Shown here: one piece after another, positions 48,051 to 58,533 of the stretch
How the letters are laid out: each line of letters begins with the position of its first letter
Position numbering within the stretch: the stretch's first letter is position 1
Source of the DNA: Trichobilharzia regenti
Lineage: Eukaryota > Platyhelminthes > Trematoda > Strigeidida > Schistosomatidae
Length of the DNA stretch: 64,000 nucleotides
Reading direction: 5' to 3'
Assembly: GCA_944472135.2 (NCBI GenBank)
Contig: OX235270.1
Coordinates: forward strand, 120,233,842-120,297,841
Made by a program: the position numbers and the translations under genes
Notes under the pieces: generated by a model
Seen by the model: the letters and a program-made list of their open reading frames with translations, nothing else
The model's database searches: none
Told to the model about the DNA's origin: nothing

Positions 48051-48964
48051 CATCACCTAAGCAACAAGTATTAATTCTAAACGACTAAAATATTTTGAAT
48101 TTCTCTCTGATTTATCCGAATGCACCTAAATGTTTGATTTCTGTTGACTTTTCCACTCGTGGTGCTGTCGTTTCAATGTTGACGTGAGTTCCACTTAACT
48201 TTATTCTATTGCTAATGGCTAACAGTGATATTCTTGACCTGCGTTGCATCCTATTTGCAGTGAGTCACATGGATCCTTTATTTACTTTCATAAAATGTTT
48301 CCAAAGCACAAACATTTTCCCATTCCAGAAAAATACTGAGTATAACTGATACTTGAGTTATGTTTTCACACCAGAGGTGAATCTCTACTCGATATTTACT
48401 ATAGAACTTCTCTAAAAGCTAAAATTTAACTCTCTCTCTCTCTCTGCCTAATAATTTTTCTACAGCCCACTTGATTCTTGCATCAGATTACATGATTTTC
48501 AGGCCCAGTACTAATATATTTCTATGTAATGAATGACGATTGAAGATTAGATGAAAATCCAATTCATGGTAGGATTCGAACCAATAATTTCATTAATTAG
48601 TTTCACTATTAACATGTGTATACTTATTTATTTATCCAACTGTATGTTATGAAGGAACAAAGAACGGTTCGTTGTCTTGCACACAGTTAGTTTTACGGGT
48701 ATATTAATCAAGCTGTTTTTCTAAAAAAAATTAGTTTTCCATTTCTTTTTCTCTGTTTTTCTTTCTACTCCCATGGGATGTAATTCGTACTAATTGTACG
48801 CATAAGGTCACATATCAATCATTTGAGATTTTCATAACCAGAATTAAAATGTTATTTTCGATGAATTCTAGTATGGAATTAATTTCCTCTACACAACTAC
48901 TTATGTTCTACAGGACGATGAATAAAACTGCTTGTATATTTTATTTCAACAATTACTTCCTTTC

Positions 48965-49008
<44 letters not shown>

Positions 49009-49382
49009 TGACTATACTCTTAAAACTGCCAGGTGAACTTGTACCACTTGCATTCATGCATTCATATGACCGTGTGTAGGTGTGTGTGTATGTGTGTTCG
49101 TGTTTACCAACATGTTTAAATGTTACTTATTTGTTTACTTGTGCATTTTAGCATGCTTTAGCATGTTGCAACTGTAGTGGAGGTAATCAATACAGCCAGT
49201 AATAACCGAAAATACAGGTAACTAGTAAAAGTAACTAAGAGTGTTATCTTAAAATGGATTGAAATACTACGTTTGGTAATCTACAAAAAGTTTTCCTTAA
49301 ACAAGTTTCGCCCCACTTTCTGTACTACTAAATAAGAATTTCTCAAAAAATACTTTGTATTCTCTTTTAACATATTTTACAG
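48051..49382. other. Unassigned AT-rich DNA with microsatellites
   Basis: A CT run lies at about 48,430-48,443, an (AAT)n microsatellite at about 48,967-49,008 and TG-rich sequence at 49,075-49,100. No gene was recognised. 'ggattcgaacca' near 48,573 is an isolated B box-like word. Confidence 0.5.
48967..49008. repeat. (AAT)n microsatellite
   Basis: About 14 uninterrupted AAT units. RTE and type A SINE tails end in the same unit, but no element sequence precedes this array. Confidence 0.9.
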
Positions 49383-49430
49383 ATGATGAGTCCTAAGTAG
49401 GACGAAGTATGTGCCCTAAATTTTGACATT
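49383..49430 (+). repeat. Hammerhead relic
   Basis: 'gatgatgagtcctaagtagg', then 'acgaagtatgtgccc', keeps UGAUGA, a perfect stem II (GTCC/GGAC) and GAAG in place of GAAA. No tRNA-like head can be made out, so this is an isolated scrap of a hammerhead SINE. Confidence 0.45.
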
Positions 49431-50694
49431 AACCAAGTAACATCTTGTTTTCCAGTGGTCTGTATAATTTAATGATGTTGGATAAAGTCGGGTTTTAAAC
49501 GAAAATCAGGTGTTTTCAAATTACACTATGGGAAACTGAATTCACGCCCTTGATAACCATAAAGAAGATGATTATCCTCTGATTCGGTCAGTCAGCAGTA
49601 CAAACTGCTTGGCTGTCATCGTGATATATACGACATTTTCGTTTTCTAGAAATCCTTTATATTTTCATCAGAATGTTGTGGATTTCCTATCAACACCTGT
49701 TTTTATTCGGTGTCGTAAACTTTCCCTGTTAGTTTAGACAAACTTCTGGTAGACAAAACCATTTGGATTTCCTGGCCAATTTAGTATGATACCATACCGT
49801 GCTAGTTGATTCTAAACGAGAAGAATTGCGTGTAAAACACTTTTACTTTGCCATAGAGGACAAGAGATTATTCTGAGTAACTCTTAGCTGAACTAATCAA
49901 CCAATAATGTACTCTGAAAACAACAATAAAAAATGGAAACGTATAGCAGTCGGTAATTAGCATGGTGCAAATTCAAAATTACTAGCAAATCGGAGGAAGG
50001 AAGGAGGTGAAGTGGGGGATCATTTTTAATTTTCCACAAATAAATTTAAAATACACTCAGGTGAAAAGTTTCCAGGAATTGTGTTGACACTGTAAGTGTA
50101 ATCTATAGAATACCAACGTACACAAGAACAGATAAAGTAGCATCTATTACTGTTTAGGGATCAATCAGTGTAGGCACACACATATTAACGTAATTTAAAA
50201 AAAAATCAAAATTACTTGTAAATGTTTATTCCTCAAGATCTATGTCAAAGTTAACCAATGAGTACAACATTTTTGGTCCAGATTCTTTTATACAACGTAG
50301 ATTTCTATTTATCTGATCAATATAAGACGAGATAAATTCCAAAGGAAATATTATTAGATAAATACAAACAGTGGAATTAAATGAATATATAACAAAGTAT
50401 AGCTCTATCAGTCATTAGAATTTCATACTAGTGAAGGTACATAGACTACCGTCATTTCATCAGCAATATTTATTAGTCGATGCTTATTAGCCATACATGT
50501 TACTTTCAGAGTGCTAGTGTATAGGGAGTTGGTTAATTTCAAGTCGGATTTAATCATGAATCATCACCTAAAAATCATAAAATATCAGGCAGTTATAAAA
50601 CGTTGTCTCTTTCTTGTTTGGAACTCTTCAGCACTGCGCATTTGTGATCTTATCAAGGTGAGGAGTTGTTTAGGTTATCAATCATGACTCATCA
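49431..50694. other. Unassigned AT-rich DNA
   Basis: No gene or recognised repeat was seen. Confidence 0.5.
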
Positions 50695-50830
50695 TATCCT
50701 GTCAGAGTGGCTGAATAGTAGCATGCTTGCCTAGTAAGCTGATGGTCCTGTGCAGTTAATATTGAAGATCTCCCAACCAGGATGAAGCAACTCTTCAATT
50801 ATCCCTGTTTTTCATACTGATTTTGATTTG
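50695..50830 (+). mobile_element. Hammerhead-bearing tRNA-like SINE, old copy
   Basis: A box 'agagtggctgaatagtagca' starts a tRNA-like head. About 60 bp on, 'agatctcccaaccaggatga' and 'agcaactcttcaattatccc' stand where stem II, GAAA and stem I lie in the better copies. Confidence 0.45.
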
Positions 50831-51185
50831 TGATAAAATTTAGTATATATCAGTATGCAAAAGCCATCCAGTGTTGGGCCTACGATCTCAGTTTCATCAA
50901 TGCAGCAGAGTCAAAACTAAATCATGATGACTGGATCTAAAATCGGTAGTGGAATACTCACTTTTGTCCATCAGTCTGAGTGGTTAATAAAAGAAAATGA
51001 TCTAAAATATTCTGGACAAACCGACGAGCCCACATAATCTGCAGATGGTGGATATAGCGAGAAAAATCTGAAATGGCTATCGGACAAATAATAAGGTAAC
51101 TAATTGAAACCCGTCGAACAAATATCAGATGTGATCACTGAACAAAAGAGGTCAAATACTATGTCTGGACGAACGATTTGGTCTG
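50831..51185. other. Unassigned AT-rich DNA
   Basis: No gene or recognised repeat was seen. Confidence 0.45.
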
Positions 51186-51825
51186 AAATGTGTGCCTGTG
51201 GCTTATTGGTAGAATACTTACCAACCAGAGGAAAGTCCGGGCTCAGCTCCCGGCTTGTGCGCCAATAAATCTCGCCTGACAGGAAGCAGGGTAAGAAAAA
51301 AGGGAAGGTTAGTAAAGGAAGGCTAGTAAACCTGCTCTACTAAAATATTACTACCGCTATTGAAACATCTCAAACAAACTTCAAACCTTCATTAACAGCT
51401 GTCTCCGCTCAATACTCAAGATCAGATGGCCAGAAAAGATCAGCAACAGGGATCTCTGGGAGCGAACCAATCAGGAACCGATTGTGAAACAAATAGGCAG
51501 AAAGAAATGGAGATGGATTGGCCATACGCTGAGGAAACCATCAAGTGACATCACTAGACAAGCCCTCGAGTGGAACCCGAAAGGGAGGCGGCGAGTTGGT
51601 CGTCAGTGCAAGGGTGACTTGGAGGAGGTCATGCGAGGAGGAGATGAAAGCATGTGGACATACCTGGAGCAGGATGAAAAAGTTGTCAGAAAACCGCAGG
51701 CAATGGAGGTGCGCAGCTGAAGCCCTATGTTCCTCTAGGAACTAAAGGATACAATAATAATAATAATACTGAAACCTGAAAGCTTAAGGCCTTATGGTTC
51801 ACTCGGGATTAAAGGAATGGAAAGA
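51186..51825 (+). mobile_element. tRNA-headed SINE (type C head) split by an RTE
   Basis: The head at 51,190-51,255 has A box 'tggcttattggtagaata' and B box-like 'gggctcagctccc', different from types A and B. The body at 51,275-51,366 includes 'aggttagtaaaggaaggcta' and 'taccgctattgaaac'. The RTE (51,367-51,766) interrupts it, and on the far side the SINE resumes with 'tgaaacctgaaagcttaagg', 'ccttatggttcactcgggat', 'taaaggaatgg', the RTE-type SINE tail. So this third head type shares the type A tail. Confidence 0.7.
51367..51766 (+). mobile_element. RTE-clade LINE, 400-bp 5'-truncated copy
   Basis: The C-terminal part of ORF2 is readable ('GRKKWRWIGHTLRKPSSD', 'ALEWNPKGRRRVGRQCK'; frame 51,484-51,720), followed by the 3' tail with a perfect TTCCTCTAGGAA hairpin and AAT repeats. 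It is flanked by tattgaaac (51,358-51,366) and tactgaaac (51,767-51,775), a 9-bp target duplication with one mismatch. The youngest-looking RTE copy in the window. Confidence 0.9.
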
Positions 51826-52864
51826 GAAAGGTGAAACTAGATCTTCAGAACCAAATAAAGCACAGCTGATAATGTCAAAATCAAGCATATAGTGAAATTT
51901 AGACAAAATTTTTAGAGGCTTATGCTTCTGACCTACAATGAATAACTGTATTGACTGACAGTGATTTCACCGATAAATTGTTTAATGAAAGTTGCCTCAC
52001 GCAAAAGAAATCACACTCTCAGAAAAAGTATGCAGTGAACCATAAGAAGTAAGTCAAATCAGATATCCATAATATCTTAGTAAAATCTAAATTTTTGTTC
52101 TATTTTAATTTTTCCATCAAAATTCTTAGGTAACAAAAAAGATATATGGTGTGTGTACTCATCGAATTGATTTGACTGAAATCATTCATTAAAAGCATTT
52201 TGCATAATTTGGATAAATTGAATTTGTGAAGAATGCTCAACACTAATGATATTTTTCTGTTATGCATATAGATCTGGGCAACTTCATCCCAAGAAAGGTA
52301 GACCTCATTATCGATGAAAATCAATTTAAGATTGACTAAACCACTATTTTCTCAACTATGGCTGTCTGTTGATTATTCTGATCAGCAATCTATGTGGGAA
52401 ATGTCTGAACACAAAAACCGAAAACACTAAAGCAAATAATCCTCGGAACGATATAATATATGAGAAAACGACCCCTAAAGTACACATTATGTATATTCTG
52501 TATCACAGTAGATTAATTGTCATTTATGCGTAAGACTTTGGCTCCAATAGTCTAACTGTAAGAATCTCAAGCGATGGAGAATATCTTGCAAACGGTGAAA
52601 CAACAATACGGGATCTATCCACTGAGTTCTTAATACTAAAATAATCGGCATTTTTGTTATTACTGAACTACAGAAGTGTGCATATTTCTACACTACTGAC
52701 TTTAAAAATATCTTTTAGTCAGTGGTGACCACTTATGGTGACCGACATTCTATTTACTTCTCTACAGCCAGTCCCATCAACGGTATATTAAAATTATTTG
52801 AATTTGTAGGCCAGAAGCTGCTAGAGCAACACAAGAACTGCCAGGAATAGATAACTTGAGGTAA
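51826..52864. other. Unassigned AT-rich DNA
   Basis: No gene or recognised repeat was seen. Confidence 0.5.
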
Positions 52865-53305
52865 TTATTATTTCCTTTAATACCTAGAGGAACATAAGGC
52901 TTCAGCCGCGCGTCTCCATTGAGTCCGGGTCTCTGCTAGAGTTTTCACCTGTCTCCAAGTCTGTCCACATGCTTTCATCTCCTCTTCACATGACCTCCTC
53001 CAAGTCACCCTTGCATTGACGAACAACTCCACGCTTCCCTTTCGGGTTCCATTCGAGCAGTGGCTTGTCTAGTGATGTCACTTGATGGTTTCCTCAGAGT
53101 ATAGCTAGCCAATCCATCTCCATTTCTTCCTGCCTATTTGTAGCACAATTGGTTCCTGTTGGAATGGCTCGCTCATTGCCAGAGATCCCTTTCGCTGATC
53201 TTTTCTGGCTGGTCACCTGATCTTGAGTATTGAGCGAAGACAACTCTTAATGAAGGTCAGTAGTTTGTTTGAGGTGTTCTTTATGACGCGCCAACTTAAG
53301 GCAAA
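52865..53305 (-). mobile_element. RTE-clade LINE, 5'-truncated 3' end
   Basis: The plus strand starts with the tail (ATTATTATT, 'cctagaggaacataaggctt') and goes through 'catgctttcatctcctcttc', 'acatgacctcctccaagtca', 'cccttgcattgacgaacaac' to 'tgagtattgagcgaagacaa', the reverse complement of the C-terminal ORF2 region of the copies at 38.0-38.39 and 51.4-51.77 kb. Confidence 0.88.
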
Positions 53306-53584
53306 CTCCTGACAAATGTGATGTACAGGTCGCTAACAATGGTTAGTCTTTCCGAGTCTTAGCTACTAGACCCATTAACTATTATGAATACTATTCCATA
53401 GTGCAAACAATTATCACAATACCAGTGATAACTTTGGACGAAAAAAACAATAGGTCAAAGATTCGTTTCCCTTTAAAACCATAATCCACATGTAAACATG
53501 CATAGCCTACACATATCTGCTGATAACATCTACTCATGTTTTCAGCTTCGTGCCCTTAAAATGCAAACGCAATCTGATAAAGTG

Positions 53585-53905
53585 CTTGGTTCACAGAGCA
53601 AGAGTAATCTGCTTCGATGAATGTCTTGATGAGGAACTTAATAATATTAAACGGTTGCTGAGTGAAAACGGTTATCCTGAAAAGTTTGTTGATAAAAATA
53701 TGAATCTAAAATAAAAGCATCCCAAGGTACCAACATTTCCCCAAAAGGCATTATTCTTACAAATGCAGTTCCTCGGGGACAACATTAGCGTGATACTAAC
53801 ACAGCGCGTTAGAAATGCGGTAAAAAGAGCATTCCCTGCTTCTGAATTACACTGTGTCTTCAAAACCACTCCCCATCCAGGCATTAATGAAAACAAAACA
53901 CGTAG
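53585..53905 (+). mobile_element. PLE fragment: post-RT linker (third PLE family)
   Basis: Plus frames give 'CLVHRARVICFDECLDEEL', 'LLSENGYPEKFVDKN', then 'LGDNISVILTQRVRNAVKR' and 'FPASELHCVFKTT'. This is the same segment as the minus-strand copy at 28.9-29.34 kb, from the end of the RT to just before the GIY-YIG domain. At least one frame change separates the halves. Confidence 0.75.
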
Positions 53906-54327
53906 ATTAGCGAAGAGTCTCTTTCGGCGAATTCATTTTCTTAGCTGTAAAATTGCAAATATATATGTGTTATTTTGTTTGTATGTGTACATTAAATTTG
54001 CCAAACAAAAGTACAATTGGTTATGGTTATTTTAACTAAAGAAGTGAAGACTGGTAATTGGAGTTACGTAATACATAATCAGTCAAGAAAATTAGGTGTT
54101 AATGAAATTAGGGTAGTAACAAAGGTGATGAGTTGTCATAAACAGTTGTTAAAGAAGAAGTTATGTAATAATATGAATAGTTTGATGAGTGAGTTGTACT
54201 CAGGATACACATAGGAACAGAGTAGAAAAGAGGAAATTACGTAAGAGTTCTAAATCAACAGAAGAATTATAAGTAGTTAAAGAACAGGCAAACAAACAAA
54301 ATTAAGTCATCAAAATCAACAAAGTTG

Positions 54328-54990
54328 TTACCATGACAGTAGAAGCGGTTGAGTAATTCTATTTTGTATGCACAGCTCCGCTTTTTCTATGTGAATGGCC
54401 AGAACATCAGTGATACAAAGAAGACGAAACCGTATTGCTTTTGCTAGGTTATTCGGGACTGTGTAGATTACTTTGAAGGAGGCCTTTGTTGAAATGGAAT
54501 GATCAGGGTTAACCAGGTGTTCATTTATCACACTCCTTATAGCACCTCTATCGCCTTTTCGTAACCATGCTCTTGGATAGGATGCGAGTAGAACAAACAA
54601 TGTACTTGGCTCCATAGCAGTAGGTGAACTGGTATATGCACATAGAATTGGTCAGATGCGGATTCTTGTCCTTAAGGCTTCTGCAGACCAGTGGGCGACT
54701 GGAGAATACTATTCTCAGTGTTGTTGCAAAGGATGTTCTTCTCAGATATGATGTGATCCTTCTCTTGAGAATATCGCTTGTTAAATCTCCCTCGAAATCC
54801 AAGTTTATGTAGAGTTTCTTTTAAGGTGCGATTGCTAAATGATATAAAATTGCTAATGACTACTATTCTAGAATATTCCATGTATATAAACATATACACA
54901 ATTGTAGACCAAGAAGAGGAAATTATCGAAAAGAATATTCTTTGCCCAGTTATTTTGTGTTTTATAGATGTCTGAATGAATATTCTCGCT
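54328..54990 (-). mobile_element. PLE 3' end with inverted terminal repeat (third family)
   Basis: The minus strand at 54,548-54,802 reads 'CIYQFTYCYGAKYIVCSTR' (GIY-YIG start, with YIV for YIG). In a second frame, 54,328-54,615 reads 'WLRKGDRGAIRSVINEHL', 'STKASFKVIYTVPNNLAK' and the C-terminus 'LCIQNRITQPLLLSW'. To its right, plus-oriented 54,845-54,990 holds the family's terminal repeat ('gaggaaattatcgaaaagaa'), as at 29.4 kb, so the flank is inverted relative to the coding strand. Confidence 0.72.
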
Positions 54991-57796
54991 AAATCTCAAT
55001 TGTATTTCTCCGTTTACCGATTGTCATCATAGTGGTATATACGCATCTGTTTTTCTTCAACATTTGAAGAACGTGCAGAATAACGAGTGATGTAGAGAAC
55101 GACAGACGTTAAGTTAAACTTATAAACTAAGTGTAAGTTACTTTCTATCTCATGCTGTTTTCAAACATCATAAAATGAAGTAGTTCGGTGCCATAATTAT
55201 CATGAGTAGTTGGAAACTTCTTACGTCGACCGCAGCGGATACTGAAAGGATACAAACAAGGAATGAATCCAAACTGATCAGAAATGTAATCAGACTAACT
55301 TATCTCGGACAGATGAAACATTTCGATTCTAAAAGCAGCAATCACTAGTTTACATCTGAAGATCAATACTACTCATTCAGATTCAGATTTTAAGTTTTAC
55401 CACTGTTCTATTAGAATTAAAGTTTAACCACAAATTAGGCATAAAACATGATAAAAGATACGTCTTTTATGGAAGTGATGGAGTTTTCAGTGGTAATGCA
55501 GATAGTTTGTTCAGTATGAATAGATGAAATTGAAATTCAAAGTTACAATAGACTATTCTTCTTCTTGTTATTATTATGTTTATTGTTGTTATCATTACAG
55601 TGTTCATCCTTCCTTTTTACAAATGTACATCCATTTTCAATCACCATCAGAATTCTCTTTATCCTACCCCTAAATTTTGTTAACGAAGCTGTCTATTCAA
55701 ACGAGATTCGTACAGATATATGGAAAAGTCAACAAAAACGATGTTTCAACTATTCAAAAGTGAAAAGGCTTGACAAATGAACTCTAATTCTTATGTTAAA
55801 AGTCATTTGAGGAATAGAATTGCGTTTTGGCACGGAACATTTTCAACCTTCATAAGACTTATCTTCTCACTTGAATTCAGCTAGGAATCTTCACTCAGTG
55901 TTTCACTCATTGGTGACCTTTCAAAACGGTGATCTGTCATTTACTTTAGTCACTACACTGTGAGCTTGAATGCGGCTTAAAACTAAATATGTATGTGTTT
56001 TTGGAGAAGGTAAACTACTGATAATGTTTCAACTGTCAACTTATTTTTAACCTACACTAGATTCGTTAATGTTTTAGTTTTTGCTACCGCAGTTCAACTT
56101 ATCTATAAATCTACTTCGGCTTAGCAGTAACTGAATTTTCGATAGAAATAAAAAAATATTGTAATGTTATTAAAGTGTAAGATGTTTTGTATTTCGTCTC
56201 TGTTTTATCTACCGACTAGTTTAACGTTTCCAGTCAGTTGTATCTGTTCGCGGTTTTAGGAATGCCGTAAAATCTAACCATTTTACTGACTTCAGTTTGT
56301 TCGTATGACAGTTATCCTGATAACTGAACGATTTCCAACGAAAAATCAGTTTTTATGTTATGTAGAGTAATTATAACATTTATTAGCACTGATTTCTACA
56401 GAATCGTATGTCACATTGCCCCATTAACACTTTGTTATTCCAGTGTAGCCGACTGAAATTGTTGTATTTTGAATGGAAACTCCCATTGTACCATGCTTAA
56501 ACAGGAAATCTGTCTGTTTTATTGTGCATTAAAAGCTAATCTAGAAAAATGAACAAGCTAAGTGATTCGACTTCCCTTCTTAGAATTTTTGTAGCAGAAA
56601 CTATCCAAGTTAAATATTTGTAGTTGAAATAACTACAAAGCTATAAATCGACTAGAAATATATTTACAACACCGTGTTCTGTTTTTAGTGAGTTTACCTT
56701 TTTAAAGTTAACTTATTAACGGAAATCTGTAAGACTGTACGAATAAATCGTTATATAAACTGTTTTAAACATTTGCGTGAAAGCAAATTACATGTTATAC
56801 CGTTTTCTTGTTTTCGTCAAAAACTAGACATCAAAGAGGAGGTTGATGAAAACTCCTTTTGATGTGTCTTTAAACATTCTATGCAGCACTACGTGTATAT
56901 AATAGCTGCTTAACGATAACATGGGATGCAAATCGTTCTGCATCAGAAGTTGGCGGCATGCCACCCACCATTATCTGAATGTTTATTCCTTAATGCAGTT
57001 ATCGGTACCACAGCTGAAAATTTCCAAAGATAAGAAATATATATATATTATATTTGTTAGTCTTTAGCTCTTTTTTCTCACTAGGCCCTGTTGTAGGGAA
57101 GATGGAAGTTCAGCATTCCTAAATTGTAAAGCTTGTTCATTTACCAGTTTAATTTGGTTCATCTTCAAATAGCCTTAATTATTAGTCTTTGTCTGATAAA
57201 TGAACGAATAGCTAATGCAATAATGATTACAACAAAAAAACTAGGAGAAAGTGAATTCCATTCAGTGTGAAATAAAATGCTAGAAATAGTCTATTTAACA
57301 TCATAACAGTTCTGAGAATTAGCAGATAAAAGGATTAACACAGAAAGCAGTAATTAATTATTTTTAAACCTACAGATTTCCGATGATTGAAACACACAAT
57401 AGTAACACTTTGAATATACATAAATACAAATTACGTAAAGAAAACAAAAAGATTATTGAATATAAACTCAGATGAATGATTTGACTTGTGTTATTTCTGT
57501 TGTCTTCTGATTAGACCGTTGAAAATGTGCAACTATTTGATAGTGAAAGATGGAATACAATTTATTCGGTAATGAATAGCAATGAAATATTGGACGCAGA
57601 TTTTTAGAACTCGTCACTTATATGTGTTTGCATTTTAGTGTGCTACCTTCCCCAACGGAAGTGTGAATTAATATTCATATATATACATGCATATATATAT
57701 ATATATATACTAGCTACAGTATTTCATCCACAATAGGAAGTAATGGGGCCCTTGTTTAGTCAGACAGATTCCCCGTGATCATAAATGGAAGACATG
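54991..57796. other. Unassigned AT-rich DNA
   Basis: The longest stretch beside the intact PLE without a recognised gene or repeat. (AT)n tracts lie at about 57,037-57,050 and 57,679-57,710. The 71-codon plus frame at 55,565-55,780 has no recognised domain. Confidence 0.45.
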
Positions 57797-57884
57797 TGTG
57801 TGCGTCGGTAGCACAGAGATCAGGACTCTCGCCTACCATGCAAATGGTCCTGGGTTCGATCCCCTACCAACACACACCTGATAT
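57797..57884 (+). mobile_element. tRNA-headed SINE head, cut by the PLE insertion
   Basis: 'gtgtgcgtcggtagcacaga' (A box side), 'ctaccatgcaaatggtcctg' and B box 'gggttcgatcccc', then 'aacacacacctgatat', as in the type B SINEs at 20.7 and 31.7 kb. Immediately after 'ctgatat' the PLE begins. Beyond the PLE (60,857) the sequence is a TA-rich array, not the type B body. Confidence 0.82.
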
Positions 57885-58053
57885 TTGAACAAAGCGAGAA
57901 CTACAGTTTTAGCAGAATAATATGGTACCATCATTTATTTCGTTGGCTTCTCATCAGCTGCTTACAGCCTAAATAAATTATGAGGTTTAAGTACAGACAT
58001 GTTTTAACATACTTGCAAATTTTACATGTTGTCAGTTGACAGAAAATTCCACA
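57884..58053 (-). repeat. PLE terminal repeat (element 3' side)
   Basis: A direct repeat of 60,723-60,848. Shared text runs from 'tttgaacaaagc' through 'cttctcatcagctgcttaca' to 'agaaaattccaca'. It has an extra ~43 bp (57,969-58,011) not in the other copy. Confidence 0.88.
57911..57962 (-). ncRNA. Candidate hammerhead ribozyme in PLE terminal repeat
   Basis: The minus-strand RNA has, in type I order: stem I strand AGCAG, core CUGAUGA, a very short stem II (G-C closing AAGCCAA), GAAA, stem III built on AUGGUACCAU with two bulges, UU, then the stem I partner CUGCU. Cleavage would fall between 57,916 and 57,915. All core bases fit. Stem II with one pair is the weak point. Hammerheads are known in PLE terminal repeats, which supports the call. 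Confidence 0.5.
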
Positions 58054-58229
58054 ATTTGTAAACAGTGCTCAGAAGATTGCGCTTATATAGTTTTCACACA
58101 GGCAGTTCAAGTTAAAACAAAATAAATGTATGCAGAAAATGGTAAAGGAGTTACGTAATAAAGATGAGATATGCGTTAGATGCATAGTGACTAGTAAGTT
58201 AGGTAACAATGAACTGAGTTGAGCTCAAA

Positions 58230-58533
58230 TCATAGAAACAAGAGACAAACAAAATTACAGATTATAAAAGGGAGGGTGAGGTTAAAGACAAAGATTACGT
58301 AATCAGATGAGAGAAAAAAGGCATCCAAAAAAAAAGGCAAGGAAAGACTAATAACTGCTTCTTTCTGAACACATAGATCAGGTTTCAAGCGTTTGATAGA
58401 AATCGCTTCAGCAAACTTAAGGAGAATTGAGCTCTTTTGCCTATTGATAATTTTGAACGACTTTTGACGTCCACCTCATGACCCGTGTCGAGGAGATGCC
58501 TGGCGATGGCACTGTTTAGAGCATTTGTTCCCT
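58230..58533 (-). pseudogene. Out-of-frame C-terminal part of the PLE protein
   Basis: Directly downstream of the stop at 58,534 the coding sequence continues in other frames. One frame gives 'LRLKGTNALNSAIARHLL' and 'DTGHEVDVK'. A further frame, after about 58,465, gives 'ILLKFAEAISIKRLKPDL' and 'CVQKEAVISLSLP', the standard PLE C-terminus. So two small indels, one at the T5 run at 58,545-58,549 and one near 58,455-58,470, separate the second half of the GIY-YIG domain from the main frame. The partial copies at 31.6 and 27.5 kb keep the PKSLCLK-type join in frame at the first site. Real mutation and assembly error cannot be told apart here. Confidence 0.75.

Noticed and set aside
48967..49008. 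AAT array as the tail of an RTE or SINE insertion
   Set aside because: No RTE or SINE sequence precedes it on either strand.
55565..55780. 71-codon frame with a 'TDIWK' word resembling the PLE 'SEIWK' end
   Set aside because: The match is four or five residues with no neighbouring PLE motif or terminal repeat.
57797..57870. tRNA gene
   Set aside because: The A and B boxes are those of the repeated SINE head; it has no proper cloverleaf 3' end and is followed by SINE sequence.
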